This document shows, piece by piece, positions 24,415 through 33,605 of a stretch of DNA of 64,000 nucleotides. Numbering within the stretch: the first letter of the stretch is position 1; the number at the start of each line of letters is the position of its first letter. The notes under the pieces were generated by a model that made no database searches, had not been told where the DNA came from, and worked only from the letters and a program-made list of their open reading frames with translations. Made by a program: the position numbers and the translations under genes. Source of the stretch: Halococcoides cellulosivorans (lineage in GTDB: Archaea > Halobacteriota > Halobacteria > Halobacteriales > Haloarculaceae); contig NZ_CP028858.1 in the NCBI RefSeq assembly GCF_003058365.1, forward strand, positions 1,736,001-1,800,000, given 5' to 3'.

Positions 24415-24948
24415 TTACTCGGCGTCGACGATCTCACCCGCGAGTAGTCCGTACCGCTCGACGTCGCGGTACGCGCCGCGGACGAACGCGTGCTCGCGGA
24501 AGGTACCTTCGTGGGTGAATCCGACCGCTTGGAGCATTCGTTTCGAGGCCGGATTCGTCTCGTAGACGTTCGAGAAGATTTTGTGGAGCCGTCGGTCTTC
24601 GAACGCCCAGCGACAGACCCGGCGAATAGCGTCGGCGGCGTAGCCGTTGCCCTGGGCGTCGGGTCGCAGATACACCCCGAGTTCGGCGTGGCCCCAGACC
24701 GGGTCGGGGTGGTTCAGTCCGATGACCCCAACCGTCGCTTCGTCGACGCGAATCAGGAAGTGATGGCCGTCGGCCTCCGAGAGCGAATCGATCCAGTCGC
24801 GCTCGTCGGCGGCGGAGTGGGGTTCTGAGACCGCCAGCGAAGGCCAGACCTCTGGATCGTTTACCATCGACGCGACCGTCTCGGCGTCCTCGGGTTCGAT
24901 CGAGTGCAGTGTTACCGTCTCACCGCGCACGAAGACCGGGCCTGGCAT
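24415..24948 (-). CDS. GNAT acetyltransferase, RimJ/RimL type
   Basis: The start at 24948 gives 177 residues. The sequence shows VTLHSIEPEDAETV at the start and a substrate region around HFLIRVDEATVGVIGL. The acetyl-CoA loop LRPDAQGNGYAADAIRRV corresponds to the Q/R-x-x-G-x-G/A motif. The segment NPASKRMLQAVGFTHEGTFRE near the end is typical of ribosomal-protein or small-molecule N-acetyltransferases of the RimJ/RimL group. The substrate is unknown. It overlaps neither neighbour, but its stop lies 3 bases from the stop of the SRPBCC gene. Confidence 0.9.
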   Translation of the reverse strand: MPGPVFVRGETVTLHSIEPEDAETVASMVNDPEVWPSLAVSEPHSAADERDWIDSLSEADGHHFLIRVDEATVGVIGLNHPDPVWGHAELGVYLRPDAQGNGYAADAIRRVCRWAFEDRRLHKIFSNVYETNPASKRMLQAVGFTHEGTFREHAFVRGAYRDVERYGLLAGEIVDAE

Positions 24949-24985
24949 GGAGGCGATGGCACGCGCCAGGGCCAAAGCGTTTCGG

Positions 24986-26521
24986 TCAGTAGATGATGAC
25001 GTCCCAGAGCCACTCGACGGGGGACCGGGGACCGATCCCGGGCGGGCGTTCGACGTCGGCAGTCCCGATCTCGCGATAGTCGGCCCGAACGCGGACCGTC
25101 CGATTGCTCGTGCGGTACCGGTGTGTCACACGGTCGACGACACCGCGCTCACGGTCGACAGTCACCCGGGCAGTGTGATCGATGCTGGCACGCTCGTCGA
25201 AGCGGTGTCCGACGACGAGACCGTCCGGTCGGGGCCCGTCGAGACCGTCGACCAGATACACCGATCGAGTCGCATTCGAATCGACGACTGTCGTCTCGGT
25301 GCTCTCGACCCAGTGAATCGGTTCGTGAAAGGCGCCCTCCCGTTCGGCAGACGGGTACCCAGGCAATCGATGGACCGCCCACTCGCCCGACGCAGACACC
25401 GATCTATCGGACGTGTTCGACAGCGATGCGGAGAAACGAGACGCCCACATCGTCTCGCCGAAATAATTACAGTAGCCATCGGAATTGACAGAGACCGCAT
25501 GGCAATCACGGAGTCGGCGATCGTCTCGATCGATGCCGATGCGACTCGTGAGCGTCCAGCCGGTCGACGCGTTCCTGACGGACAGATCGACCCACCGATC
25601 GGTACTGGCCGTGTTCTGGATAGCGACCTCGTACGCGCGATCGGGATCGTCCGGCAGTGACTCGATATCGGTATCGTCGACGAGCGGGTCTGCGACCCGG
25701 ACAGCACTGGCCCCACCGATCGTCGCCAGGACCACGATCGCGGCGACCGCGACGCGACGGACGGGGAGCGACGGGGGGCCGGCCTCCAGTGCCGGAGCAA
25801 GCGTCCGATCGACGAACGTGGCGTGGAGTCCAGCACCGATCGTCACCAGCCCCACCCACCCGACGGCGGCGGCCGGCCACAACGTCGATCCAGCGACCCC
25901 CTCGGTGAGAAGACGCGCCGCGAGGACGAACCCCGAGGCGAGTGCGAGATATCCGAGCGTGCTCAGGGGACGGCGTGTGACGGCGACGAGGCTGGCCCAC
26001 CACGCGCGCCTCGGGTCGACGTCGGTCGTGAGCACCAGCACGTCCGCGAACCGCGGGAGCGCGACGACGAAGAGGAGTACGGAGCCCGACGTTCCGATGA
26101 GCGGCCCGGCAAATCCGAACCGTCGGGGAGTGGGTGCCGCCGTGGCGTACCCGACGGCCCGAACGACAGTGTCGACGATCATCCACCCACCGATCGTGCC
26201 GACCGCGAGCGCGAGTCCCGCGACGGCGGCGATCGCGTTCGTGATCAACAGTGGTCCGTACCACTCGCGAACGGCTCCGATCGCCTCGCGAGGCCCGCGG
26301 GACCCACCCTCGACGACCGGCCGGTAGATCGCGACGAGCACCGGAGACACGGCGATCGAGACCAGTGCCGTACCGAGCGCGAGTCCCACGAACGGCCGCT
26401 CGAACAGGGTCCCCGTCGCTGCGAGAGTGAGCATCGAAACGACGGTGACCACGACGCCGACCACCAGGTCGACCCACCCGAACACGCGGGGCGTCGCCCG
26501 CACCGTCTCCCGGACCGTCAT
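24986..26521 (-). CDS. Polytopic membrane protein with large C-terminal extracytoplasmic domain
   Basis: The protein has 511 residues. Seven hydrophobic segments lie in the first 275 (about 13-35, 43-66, 90-115, 137-156, 181-200, 210-233, 254-275). About 235 polar, threonine- and serine-rich residues follow with no transmembrane helix. The C-terminal domain has beta-rich segments and paired cysteines (DCHAVSVNSDGYCNYFG) that could form a disulfide outside the cell. No family is recognised. It is divergent from the endonuclease III gene. Confidence 0.75.
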   Translation of the reverse strand: MTVRETVRATPRVFGWVDLVVGVVVTVVSMLTLAATGTLFERPFVGLALGTALVSIAVSPVLVAIYRPVVEGGSRGPREAIGAVREWYGPLLITNAIAAVAGLALAVGTIGGWMIVDTVVRAVGYATAAPTPRRFGFAGPLIGTSGSVLLFVVALPRFADVLVLTTDVDPRRAWWASLVAVTRRPLSTLGYLALASGFVLAARLLTEGVAGSTLWPAAAVGWVGLVTIGAGLHATFVDRTLAPALEAGPPSLPVRRVAVAAIVVLATIGGASAVRVADPLVDDTDIESLPDDPDRAYEVAIQNTASTDRWVDLSVRNASTGWTLTSRIGIDRDDRRLRDCHAVSVNSDGYCNYFGETMWASRFSASLSNTSDRSVSASGEWAVHRLPGYPSAEREGAFHEPIHWVESTETTVVDSNATRSVYLVDGLDGPRPDGLVVGHRFDERASIDHTARVTVDRERGVVDRVTHRYRTSNRTVRVRADYREIGTADVERPPGIGPRSPVEWLWDVIIY

Positions 26522-26610
26522 TGTATAGTTGAACCTTCAGCTTCCTTTGAGCGTGTCGGTTTCGTCTGTCGCGGACGACGGCGTGAAGGGCCCGCGCTCG
26601 AACACGCTGT

Positions 26611-27291
26611 ATGGCCGACGACGCCGAGCGCCGCGAGCGCATGGAGTGGGTGCTCAACCGACTCCACGACGAATACCCCGACGCGACGATCTCACTCGAC
26701 TTCGAGAACCGCCTCCAACTCCTCGTCGCGGTCGTGCTCTCCGCGCAGTGTACCGACGAGCGGGTCAACGAGGTCACGCCAGAGTTGTTCGACGCCTACC
26801 GGACCGCCGCGGACTACGCCGCCGCGAGTCAGGACACGCTGGCCGACGCCATCTACGGGGTGACCTTCCACAACCAGAAGGCAGGCTACCTCCAGGGGAT
26901 CGGCGAACAGTTGCGCGACGACCACGACGGCCGGGTGCCCGACGAGATGGCGGCGTTGACCGACCTTCCCGGCGTCGGGCGCAAGACCGCGAACGTCGTC
27001 CTCCAGCACGGCCACGACGTCGTCGAAGGGGTCGTCGTCGACACGCACGTCCAGCGGTTGACCCGCCGACTGGATCTGGTCGACGCCGAGCGTCCCGAGG
27101 CCATCGAAGAGGAACTGATGGCCATCGTCCCCGAGGCGGAGTGGCAGGCGCTGACCCACCTGCTGATCAGCCACGGGCGGGCGAGTTGTACCGCACGGTC
27201 GCCCGACTGTGCGGACTGTGTGCTCGCCGAGCGCTGTCCCTCCGATCGAACGACCGCAGACGTCGATCTGGCGAGCGGCGAGTCGTGGTGA
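26611..27291 (+). CDS. nth: Endonuclease III
   Basis: The 226-residue protein is a base-excision DNA glycosylase/AP lyase for oxidised pyrimidines. It has the helix-hairpin-helix LPGVGRKTANVVL with the catalytic lysine, and the catalytic aspartate in VVVDTHVQRL. The C-terminal cysteine pattern (CTARSPDC, CADC, CP) is that of the 4Fe-4S cluster. Length and domain order are normal. The ATG at 26611 follows an AT-poor leader. It is divergent from the membrane-protein gene, and the leuB-type gene follows about 100 bases later. Confidence 0.95.
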   Translation: MADDAERRERMEWVLNRLHDEYPDATISLDFENRLQLLVAVVLSAQCTDERVNEVTPELFDAYRTAADYAAASQDTLADAIYGVTFHNQKAGYLQGIGEQLRDDHDGRVPDEMAALTDLPGVGRKTANVVLQHGHDVVEGVVVDTHVQRLTRRLDLVDAERPEAIEEELMAIVPEAEWQALTHLLISHGRASCTARSPDCADCVLAERCPSDRTTADVDLASGESW

Positions 27292-27396
27292 CCGCGGAGC
27301 CTTGTGAGCGCGAAGCCGAACGGTTGAACCACGACAGTCGATCCACACAGTTCCGGCGATCGACACGCTGAAAGCCGGGCCCCGCCGAGGGCGGAC

Positions 27397-28374
27397 ATGC
27401 ACACCATCGCGACCATTCCCGGTGACGGGATCGGACAGGAGGTCATGCCCGCGGCGATCGATGTCCTCGAAGCGATCGACGCCGAGTTCGAGTTCGTCGA
27501 GGGCGAGGCCGGCGAGCACGTCAACGACCGCGAGGGCACCCCCCTGCCCGAGCGGACCCGCGAACTCGCCCGTGACGCCGACGCCACACTGTTCGGTGCG
27601 GCGGGCGATCTGGCGGCGGACATCATCCTCCCGCTCCGTGGCGAGGTCGGCTCCTTCGCGAACGTTCGTCCCGCACGAGCCTACCCCGGTGTCGACGCCG
27701 TCGCGCCCGAGACGGATCTGACCTTCGTGCGCGAAAATACCCAGGGCGTCTACGCCGGCATCGAGGCCGACGTGACCGCGGACACGAAGACGCTGACCCG
27801 TGTCGTCACCCGCGAGGCCTCCCGGAAGATCCTCGAATACGGGTTCGAGTACGCCAGAGAACACGACGCCGAGCGCGTGACCGTCGCGCACAAGGCAAAC
27901 GTCATGCGCAAGACCGACGGCCTGTTCGTCGAGGTCGCCGAGGAAGTCGCCGCCGAGTACGGGATGGCGTACGACGAGGCACTGATCGACGCGCTCGCGA
28001 TGCATCTGGTCGCACGCCCCGAGGAGTACGACGTGATCATCACACCCAACCTCGCGGGTGACGTGCTGAGCGACCTCGCGGCGGGGTTGGTCGGCGGGCT
28101 TGGCCTCCTGCCGAGTGCGAACGTCGGTGACGACAACGCGTTGTTCGAACCCGTCCACGGCTCCGCGCCCGACATCGCGGGCCAGGGCATCGCGAACCCG
28201 ACGGCGATGATACTCTCGGCGTCGATGCTGCTCGAACACCTCGGGTACGACGAGCAAGCGGACGACGTCGAGTCCGCAGTCCTCGATACCCTCGAAGAAG
28301 GCCCGCGAACCGCCGACCTGGGTGGGGACGCCTCAACGGAGGCGTTCACCGAGGCCGTCGTGGATCGGCTCTGA
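27397..28374 (+). CDS. leuB: 3-isopropylmalate / isocitrate dehydrogenase family protein
   Basis: The 325-residue protein is a beta-decarboxylating dehydrogenase. It starts [15 protein letters not shown] and has the substrate arginine region [31 protein letters not shown], the catalytic lysine in [13 protein letters not shown], metal aspartates in [15 protein letters not shown] and the cofactor loop [18 protein letters not shown] follow. The family includes enzymes for isopropylmalate, isocitrate and homoisocitrate. The haloarchaeal leuB reading is the most likely for its size, oxidising 3-isopropylmalate in leucine synthesis with NAD. No other leucine gene is adjacent. Confidence 0.88.
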   Translation: MHTIATIPGDGIGQEVMPAAIDVLEAIDAEFEFVEGEAGEHVNDREGTPLPERTRELARDADATLFGAAGDLAADIILPLRGEVGSFANVRPARAYPGVDAVAPETDLTFVRENTQGVYAGIEADVTADTKTLTRVVTREASRKILEYGFEYAREHDAERVTVAHKANVMRKTDGLFVEVAEEVAAEYGMAYDEALIDALAMHLVARPEEYDVIITPNLAGDVLSDLAAGLVGGLGLLPSANVGDDNALFEPVHGSAPDIAGQGIANPTAMILSASMLLEHLGYDEQADDVESAVLDTLEEGPRTADLGGDASTEAFTEAVVDRL

Positions 28375-28445
28375 GGACGCCGGTCGGTCCGCGGATCCCC
28401 GAGGGCCGACAGAGCTATCTGTCCGGGTTCCCGTGATCCGGCCCG

Positions 28446-29063
28446 ATGGACGAGAAGACCGAGTCGTTGCGCGACATCTTTCTGGATGTCGCCGACGACG
28501 AGACCGTCGTCGAGTCCCAATCGGAGACCCACGGATCGATCACCGACGAGGGCGACCACCGAGACGACCTCCTCGCCGTCGTCGAACAAATCGAAGACGC
28601 GTTCGATCGGTCGGTCGCGTTCGACGACGACACCGTCGCGACCCTGATCGAGGCATTTTACGCCGGGGACGACGACACCACCATCGCAGAGACCTGTGAG
28701 ATCGATCCGGAGAGTGTCTTCGAGACACGGATGGCGCTGCACTGCTATCGTGAGTCGGACAGTCCGCTCGACCTGGACCGGGTTGCCGAGACGCTCTCGC
28801 TCGCGGATACCGCCATCGACGAGGTGTCCGACGACGACCGCGACCGGGCCGCAGACGCGCTCGACGCCGACCGGGCGGCGATCGATCGTGCGATCGGTGT
28901 CCTCCGGGCGCGTCGTGAGGCCCGATCGGTCAGCCACCGCTTCCGGACAGCCTACGAGGACGTCCTGCCAGACACCGACATCTCGGAATCGCTGACGGCG
29001 TCGATCAAAGAGGACGGCCTCGACGAGGCCGCCGAAGACATCGAGACCGACGTCTCGTTGTGA
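28446..29063 (+). CDS. Conserved haloarchaeal protein (conditioned-medium-induced protein 4 type)
   Basis: The 205-residue acidic protein begins MDEKTESLRDIFLDVADDETV, which matches from memory the haloarchaeal family named conditioned-medium-induced protein 4. Residues about 60-110 include a helix-turn-helix-like region (ALIEAFYAGDDDTTIAETCEIDPESVFETRMALHC, read as a short DNA-binding-like segment). The rest is helical. The family was noted in work on cell-density responses, but its function is not known. It lies between leuB and trkA in the same direction. Confidence 0.65.
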   Translation: MDEKTESLRDIFLDVADDETVVESQSETHGSITDEGDHRDDLLAVVEQIEDAFDRSVAFDDDTVATLIEAFYAGDDDTTIAETCEIDPESVFETRMALHCYRESDSPLDLDRVAETLSLADTAIDEVSDDDRDRAADALDADRAAIDRAIGVLRARREARSVSHRFRTAYEDVLPDTDISESLTASIKEDGLDEAAEDIETDVSL

Positions 29064-29160
29064 CCCGTCCACCGAGTCGCCGTCGCTGCGAGCGTCGTCG
29101 GGAACGGCAACCCCCACCGGCGCACCCACACTTATGGTCGACCCCGTCGAATCGGTCCGT

Positions 29161-29838
29161 ATGCAATACGTTATCGTGGGTGCGGGTCGGGTCGGTCTCC
29201 GGACGGCCCGGGCGCTCCGCGAGAGCGGTCACGAGGTGACGCTCGTCGAACGCGACGACAATCGGGTCGACCGGGCCCGCCAGGCGGAGTTCGAGACCGT
29301 CGTGGGCGACGGCGCGACAGAAGGCCCACTCGAACGGGCGGGCATCTCCGACGCAGACGGGCTCGCGGGCCTGACGGGCGATTTGAGTGCGAACTTCGCG
29401 GCCTGTCTCGTCGGTGACTACCACGGCTGTCGGACCGTCATGCGCATCGACGAAGACTACCGGGAATCGATCTACCGGAACTACGCCGACGCCGTCGACG
29501 AGGTGATCTATCCCGAACGGCTGGGCGCGATCGCCGCGAAAAACGCCCTCGTCGGTGGCGACAGTCTGGCCATCGCAGACATCGCTGAGAACCTCCAACT
29601 CGTCGAGTACACGGTCACCGACCGGGCACCGATCCGGGGGTACACCTTCGACGAAGTCGAACTCCCCGCCGACGCGCGCGTCCTGGCGTACGGATCCGGG
29701 GCCGCACCGGTGGACCTGCCAGACGGCGACGTGACGATTACGAGTGGCGACTCGCTGGTCGTGCTGGGTGATTTCGACGTGCTCGGCGACGTCAGACGAC
29801 TGATCGTCGGCGAACAGCGCGCGATGGGAGGGGCCTGA
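29161..29838 (+). CDS. trkA: TrkA-type potassium channel/transport regulatory protein (TrkA-N plus TrkA-C)
   Basis: The ATG at 29161 gives 225 residues starting directly with the Rossmann motif YVIVGAGRVGLRTARAL, followed by the acidic end of strand two (VTLVERD). The first 130 residues form the NAD(H)-binding RCK/TrkA-N domain. The last 80 form a TrkA-C domain (IRGYTFDEVELPADARVLA, ITSGDSLVVLG). Such subunits gate potassium uptake at the membrane. No membrane subunit is nearby. The stand-alone RAM gene follows after one base, so the two probably work together. Confidence 0.88.
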   Translation: MQYVIVGAGRVGLRTARALRESGHEVTLVERDDNRVDRARQAEFETVVGDGATEGPLERAGISDADGLAGLTGDLSANFAACLVGDYHGCRTVMRIDEDYRESIYRNYADAVDEVIYPERLGAIAAKNALVGGDSLAIADIAENLQLVEYTVTDRAPIRGYTFDEVELPADARVLAYGSGAAPVDLPDGDVTITSGDSLVVLGDFDVLGDVRRLIVGEQRAMGGA

Positions 29839-29839
29839 A

Positions 29840-30070
29840 ATGGTCATCGCCTACAGCATGGTGACGGCGAACACGGGAGAAGCCGACCGGCTGAAACGTG
29901 AGATCGAGGCGATCGACGGCGTCACGGAAGTGCACGTCGTCGCCGGTGACGTCGATTTGATCGCTCGGGTCGCCGTCGACTCGCCAGCGGACGTCAAAAG
30001 CGTCGCCGCCGATCAGATCCAGTCCATCGACGGCGTCGAGCGGACACAGACGTACATCGCGATGGACTGA
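29840..30070 (+). CDS. Stand-alone Lrp/AsnC ligand-binding (RAM) domain protein
   Basis: The 76-residue protein consists only of the RAM domain of Lrp/AsnC regulators. It starts with the strand MVIAYSMVTANTG, then helix EADRLKREIEAIDGV, strand TEVHVVAGDVDLIARVAV and the last strand VERTQTYIAMD. No DNA-binding domain is present. It probably forms oligomers and senses an amino acid or other small ligand. The one-base gap to trkA implies a shared transcript and a link to potassium transport control. Confidence 0.88.
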   Translation: MVIAYSMVTANTGEADRLKREIEAIDGVTEVHVVAGDVDLIARVAVDSPADVKSVAADQIQSIDGVERTQTYIAMD

Positions 30071-30097
30071 GGGTCAGTGTCGGGACCGATCGGCCGG

Positions 30098-30787
30098 TCA
30101 GTTCGTCTCTGCGGCGGTGTCGTCGCCGTTCTCCTCGGGCGGGTCGACACCCTCGACCGCTGCGGACTGTTCGGTCGTCTTCGGCGTGTTGACGTGCCAG
30201 CGGTCCACGTCCTGCTCGTAATCGGCCAACTGATTCGAGACGCGCATCTTCACGTCGTCGTCGTTGACGTTGATTTCGAGCGCGTAACTCGGCTCGTCGT
30301 CCAACCGCTGGATGTTCGCACTCACGAGTTCGTTGTCGAAATAGTAGGGCGCGACGCGGGTCATGACGTTCCGGTAGACGGCGTCTTCGACGCCGCGGAT
30401 CGCCTTTCGACCCGCGGTGTCGGCGGCCCGGCGGACGTGATCGATCGACTCACCCCACTTCTCGACGGCCTCGCTCTGGTCGTCTTCGAGTTGTTCGTAC
30501 GATTCCGCGAGACGGTCGCCGGCCTCGCGGATGTCCTCGTCCGGAGACTTCCCGGCTTTCTCACCCGATCCTTCCGCGATACTGGCCTGGTCGGCCGTCT
30601 TCTCGTTGACGTCCTCGGAGAGGCGCTCGTCGGTCTTCGGTCGCCACTCTTCGAACTCCTCGATCAGCGACTCGTCGAGGTCGGCATCCTCGCGGACGTC
30701 TCGGAGGGCCTGGGCGATCCGTTCGCCGTGCTCGACGACCTCGACCCAGCCGTCGCGCACTTCGAACCCCGAAACGCTCTCTTCCAT
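30098..30787 (-). CDS. DUF5828-type haloarchaeal protein
   Basis: The start at 30787 gives 229 residues beginning MEESVSGFEVRDGWVEVVEHGERI, which fits haloarchaeal DUF5828. The first 150 residues are charged helices likely to form a coiled coil (about 20-125). They are followed by a small alpha/beta segment (NVMTRVAPYYFDNELVSANI, YALEINVNDDDVKMRVSN) and a disordered acidic tail. The function is unknown. It converges with the RAM gene and is divergent from the lipoprotein gene. Confidence 0.7.
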   Translation of the reverse strand: MEESVSGFEVRDGWVEVVEHGERIAQALRDVREDADLDESLIEEFEEWRPKTDERLSEDVNEKTADQASIAEGSGEKAGKSPDEDIREAGDRLAESYEQLEDDQSEAVEKWGESIDHVRRAADTAGRKAIRGVEDAVYRNVMTRVAPYYFDNELVSANIQRLDDEPSYALEINVNDDDVKMRVSNQLADYEQDVDRWHVNTPKTTEQSAAVEGVDPPEENGDDTAAETN

Positions 30788-30877
30788 TAGCCCAGGGAAG
30801 GGCACCGACGCTTAATCAGTTTGTGGCATCGGAACCCGACCGGAAGGTTGAATTGCGCGCCCGACGGTCGCCTGTGT

Positions 30878-31534
30878 ATGTCACTCCGCCGTGCGGGCCC
30901 CGTCGTCGCGGGCCTCGTCGTCCTGGTCGTTTTGAGCGGCTGTGCACAGGTCGCCGTGACCGCCGACGTCGCAGGCGATGGGACCGTCGAGACCTACGAC
31001 GTCCAGGTCGAAACCTCGGCCAGCACGTACGACCGATTGATGTCGACCGCCGAGAGTGATGGCTACGACTCGCTGCGTGCGTACTTGTTACGTGACGTCA
31101 CCGACGAGGCCGTCGACTCGGTCGATTACGACGAGTCACTTGCCGACGGGCAGGTGACGATCAACGTCACGCTCACCGGCCTCGACCCCGCGGGCGTCGA
31201 CGGCCTGACCGTCGTCGAGTCCGACGGCCAGATCGTCTACGAGGACGCGACGTTCGTGAGCGACGACCGCGTGACCGACGACGCGAGTCTGACCTACCGC
31301 CTCGAGATGCCCGGCGAGATCACGAACGCGACCGCCGGTCGAGTCGACGGCTCGACGGCGACCTGGGAGCGCGAGGGTTCCGACTCGTTGACTGGAACGC
31401 AGATCCGTGCCGTCGCGGAGACCTCCGCGCTCGGGTTCGGCCCCGGGTTCGGCCCCGTCGCCGCCGTCCTCGCGATCGTCGGCGCCGTCCTGCTCGGGCG
31501 TCGCGCTCGCGGCGACGAACCCGAAAGGGAGTAG
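30878..31534 (+). CDS. Lipoprotein with C-terminal membrane anchor
   Basis: The ATG at 30878 gives 218 residues. A signal helix ends in the lipobox LSGC at about residues 19-22, so the mature protein starts with a lipid-modified cysteine. The middle is a beta-rich extracytoplasmic domain with repeated acidic and threonine-rich strands. Near the end is a second hydrophobic segment (about 184-205, PVAAVLAIVGAVLLG) followed by RRAR. The protein may be held at the membrane at both ends. The function is unknown. Pus10 follows in the same direction after 23 bases. Confidence 0.8.
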   Translation: MSLRRAGPVVAGLVVLVVLSGCAQVAVTADVAGDGTVETYDVQVETSASTYDRLMSTAESDGYDSLRAYLLRDVTDEAVDSVDYDESLADGQVTINVTLTGLDPAGVDGLTVVESDGQIVYEDATFVSDDRVTDDASLTYRLEMPGEITNATAGRVDGSTATWEREGSDSLTGTQIRAVAETSALGFGPGFGPVAAVLAIVGAVLLGRRARGDEPERE

Positions 31535-31557
31535 CCCCGTCACGCCCACTCGTTTTC

Positions 31558-32859
31558 ATGGACGTTCTCGCGATCGCTCGCGACGCTATTGGGACCGGGC
31601 CGGTCTGTGACGCCTGTCTCGGACGCCTCGTGGCCGATCGGAGCCACGGGCTGACGAACGACGACCGCGGTCGGGCGTTGCGCCGGACGATCGCACTGAC
31701 CGACGACGAACCGATCGACGCCTTCGCCGTCGAGGACTGCTGGGTCTGTGAAGGTGAGAGCGATCGATACGAGGTGTTCGCCGAGCGCGGGGCGACCGCG
31801 ATCACCGCCGACGTCGAGACCTTCCAGGTCGGGACGCGCGTCCCGCCCCTCCTCGAAGAGAACGATCGCCTGCTCCGCGAGGAGGTCGGTCTCGAACCGG
31901 ATGCGGGTGAAGCGCTGAAGACCGATCTCAACCGCGAGATCGGCAAGCGCCTGGGCGAGCGCATCGACGCCGAGGTCGACTTCGAACGCCCGGACGTGCA
32001 GGTCACGATCGACCTGGCCAGCGACGCAGTCGACGTGCAGGTCAACTCCGCGTTCGTCTACGGCCGCTATCGCAAACTCGAACGGGGGATTCCCCAGACG
32101 CGGTGGCCGTGTAACGCCTGTGGGGCGTCGGGCCGAAAACGCGGCGGCGACTGCCCGGAGTGCGACGGGACGGGCTATCGATACGACCGCAGCGTCGAGC
32201 AACTCACCGCGCCGGTCGTCCGCGAGGCGATGGACGGCGAGAGTGCGACCTTCCACGGCGCGGGCCGCGAAGACGTCGACGCCACCATGCAGGGGACGGG
32301 CCGGCCGTTCGTGATCGAAGTCGACGCGCCACAGCGCCGAACCGTCGACACCGACGCCCTCGAAGGAGAGATCGCGGAGTTCGCCAACGGAGCGGTCGAG
32401 GTCGAGGATCTCACCCTGGCGACCTACGAGATGGTCCCACGAGTCAAGGAACTCGACGCCTCGAAGACCTATCGCATGGACGTGGCGTTCGACGCGCCCG
32501 TCGAAGACGAAGGCCTCCAGGACGCCCTCGCGACGCTGGACGGCGCGACGATCGAACAGCGCACGCCCGAGCGCGTCGATCACCGCCGCGCCGACAAGGT
32601 CCGGACCCGGGAGGTGTACGACGCGTCGGGATCGCTGACCGGCGATCGAAACGCAGAACTTGAAATTCACGGCGCGGGCGGACTGTACGTCAAGGAACTG
32701 GTCTCCAGCGACGAGGGCCGGACCGAGCCCTCGCTCGCGGGCGCACTCGGCGTCGGCGCGGAGGTCACCGCCCTCGACGTGCTCGCCGTCGAGGGCGAAG
32801 ACGAACCGTTTGCCGACCCCGACTACCTGCGCGAACCGGTGGCCGGCGACGACCGATGA
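31558..32859 (+). CDS. pus10: tRNA pseudouridine(54/55) synthase Pus10
   Basis: The 433-residue protein makes pseudouridine at positions 54 and 55 of archaeal tRNAs. The N-terminal part has a zinc site built from CDACLGR near 17-20 and CWVCEG near 61-64. A THUMP-like region is followed by a further CxxC pair set (CNAC, CPEC at about 186-205). The catalytic domain has FHGAGREDVDATMQGTGRP with the conserved aspartate and later RRADKVRTREV. Length and order are normal. Its stop overlaps the trmJ start, so both tRNA-modification genes are coupled. Confidence 0.94.
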   Translation: MDVLAIARDAIGTGPVCDACLGRLVADRSHGLTNDDRGRALRRTIALTDDEPIDAFAVEDCWVCEGESDRYEVFAERGATAITADVETFQVGTRVPPLLEENDRLLREEVGLEPDAGEALKTDLNREIGKRLGERIDAEVDFERPDVQVTIDLASDAVDVQVNSAFVYGRYRKLERGIPQTRWPCNACGASGRKRGGDCPECDGTGYRYDRSVEQLTAPVVREAMDGESATFHGAGREDVDATMQGTGRPFVIEVDAPQRRTVDTDALEGEIAEFANGAVEVEDLTLATYEMVPRVKELDASKTYRMDVAFDAPVEDEGLQDALATLDGATIEQRTPERVDHRRADKVRTREVYDASGSLTGDRNAELEIHGAGGLYVKELVSSDEGRTEPSLAGALGVGAEVTALDVLAVEGEDEPFADPDYLREPVAGDDR

Positions 32860-33572
32860 GCCTCGCCGTCGCCGTCGTGGACGCCGAGACGCCCGGCAAC
32901 GTCGGGTCGATCGCCCGCGCGATGAAGAACTTCGCGGTGGAGGAGTTGCTCCTCGTCGACCCGCCCGAACTGGACCCCGAGGGCGAGGCGTACGCGTTCG
33001 CCGGGCAGGCCCGCGAGGACGTGCTCCCCGAGGCGACCGAACTGTCGTTCGACGACCTCGCGACGAGCTATCACACGATCGGGTTCACCGCGATTCCGAA
33101 CGAAGACGATCGCTCACACGTCCGGTATCCCGTAATGCAGGCCGCCGACCTGTCCGATCGGTTGGCGAGCGTCGAGGCCGACACCGCACTCGTGTTCGGG
33201 CGCGAGCGGGTGGGCCTGACCAACGACGAACTCGCCCGGATCGACGAGGTCTGTACGATCCCCGCGAGCGAGTCGTACCCGGTGCTCAACCTCGCCCAGG
33301 CCGCGACGATCGCGCTGTACGAGTGTCGCGAGTACACCCTCGGCAGGGATCAACTCCCCGAGGATCCGCACGCCCGGGCCGACGAACGGGCGATCGAAGG
33401 ACTGCACGAGGAGTTCGCGGGCGTCCTCGAAGCGGTCGGCCATCCCGAAGAGAAACGGGCGAAGACGGCCCGTCTCTGGCGACGCGTGCTCGGTCGAGCC
33501 GATCCGACGGGGCGAGAAGTGCGGACGCTCCGGGGGATCTTCCGACGGATTCGCGAGCGGACCCGCGACTGA
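32856..33572 (+). CDS. trmJ: tRNA 2'-O-methyltransferase, TrmJ-type (SPOUT)
   Basis: The 238-residue protein methylates the 2'-hydroxyl of residue 32 in tRNA anticodon loops in characterised relatives. SPOUT motifs are clear: VDAETPGNVGSIARAMKNF at the start, ALVFGRERVGLTNDEL in the middle and PASESYPVLNLAQAATIALYE for the knot that binds S-adenosylmethionine. A helical C-terminal extension (EEKRAKTARLWRRVLGRA) follows as in TrmJ. It overlaps pus10 by four bases. Confidence 0.92.
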   Translation: MSLAVAVVDAETPGNVGSIARAMKNFAVEELLLVDPPELDPEGEAYAFAGQAREDVLPEATELSFDDLATSYHTIGFTAIPNEDDRSHVRYPVMQAADLSDRLASVEADTALVFGRERVGLTNDELARIDEVCTIPASESYPVLNLAQAATIALYECREYTLGRDQLPEDPHARADERAIEGLHEEFAGVLEAVGHPEEKRAKTARLWRRVLGRADPTGREVRTLRGIFRRIRERTRD

Positions 33573-33605
33573 AGCGTTTATACTGCGGGCGGTCGTACCC
33601 ACCGC

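Noticed and set aside
21489-24518. A 1009-codon open frame on the plus strand opposite leuS
   Set aside because: It is the shadow of the leuS codons in GC-rich DNA: low-complexity, rich in Arg, Gly and Asp, with no domain pattern. The minus-strand LeuRS motifs are clear.
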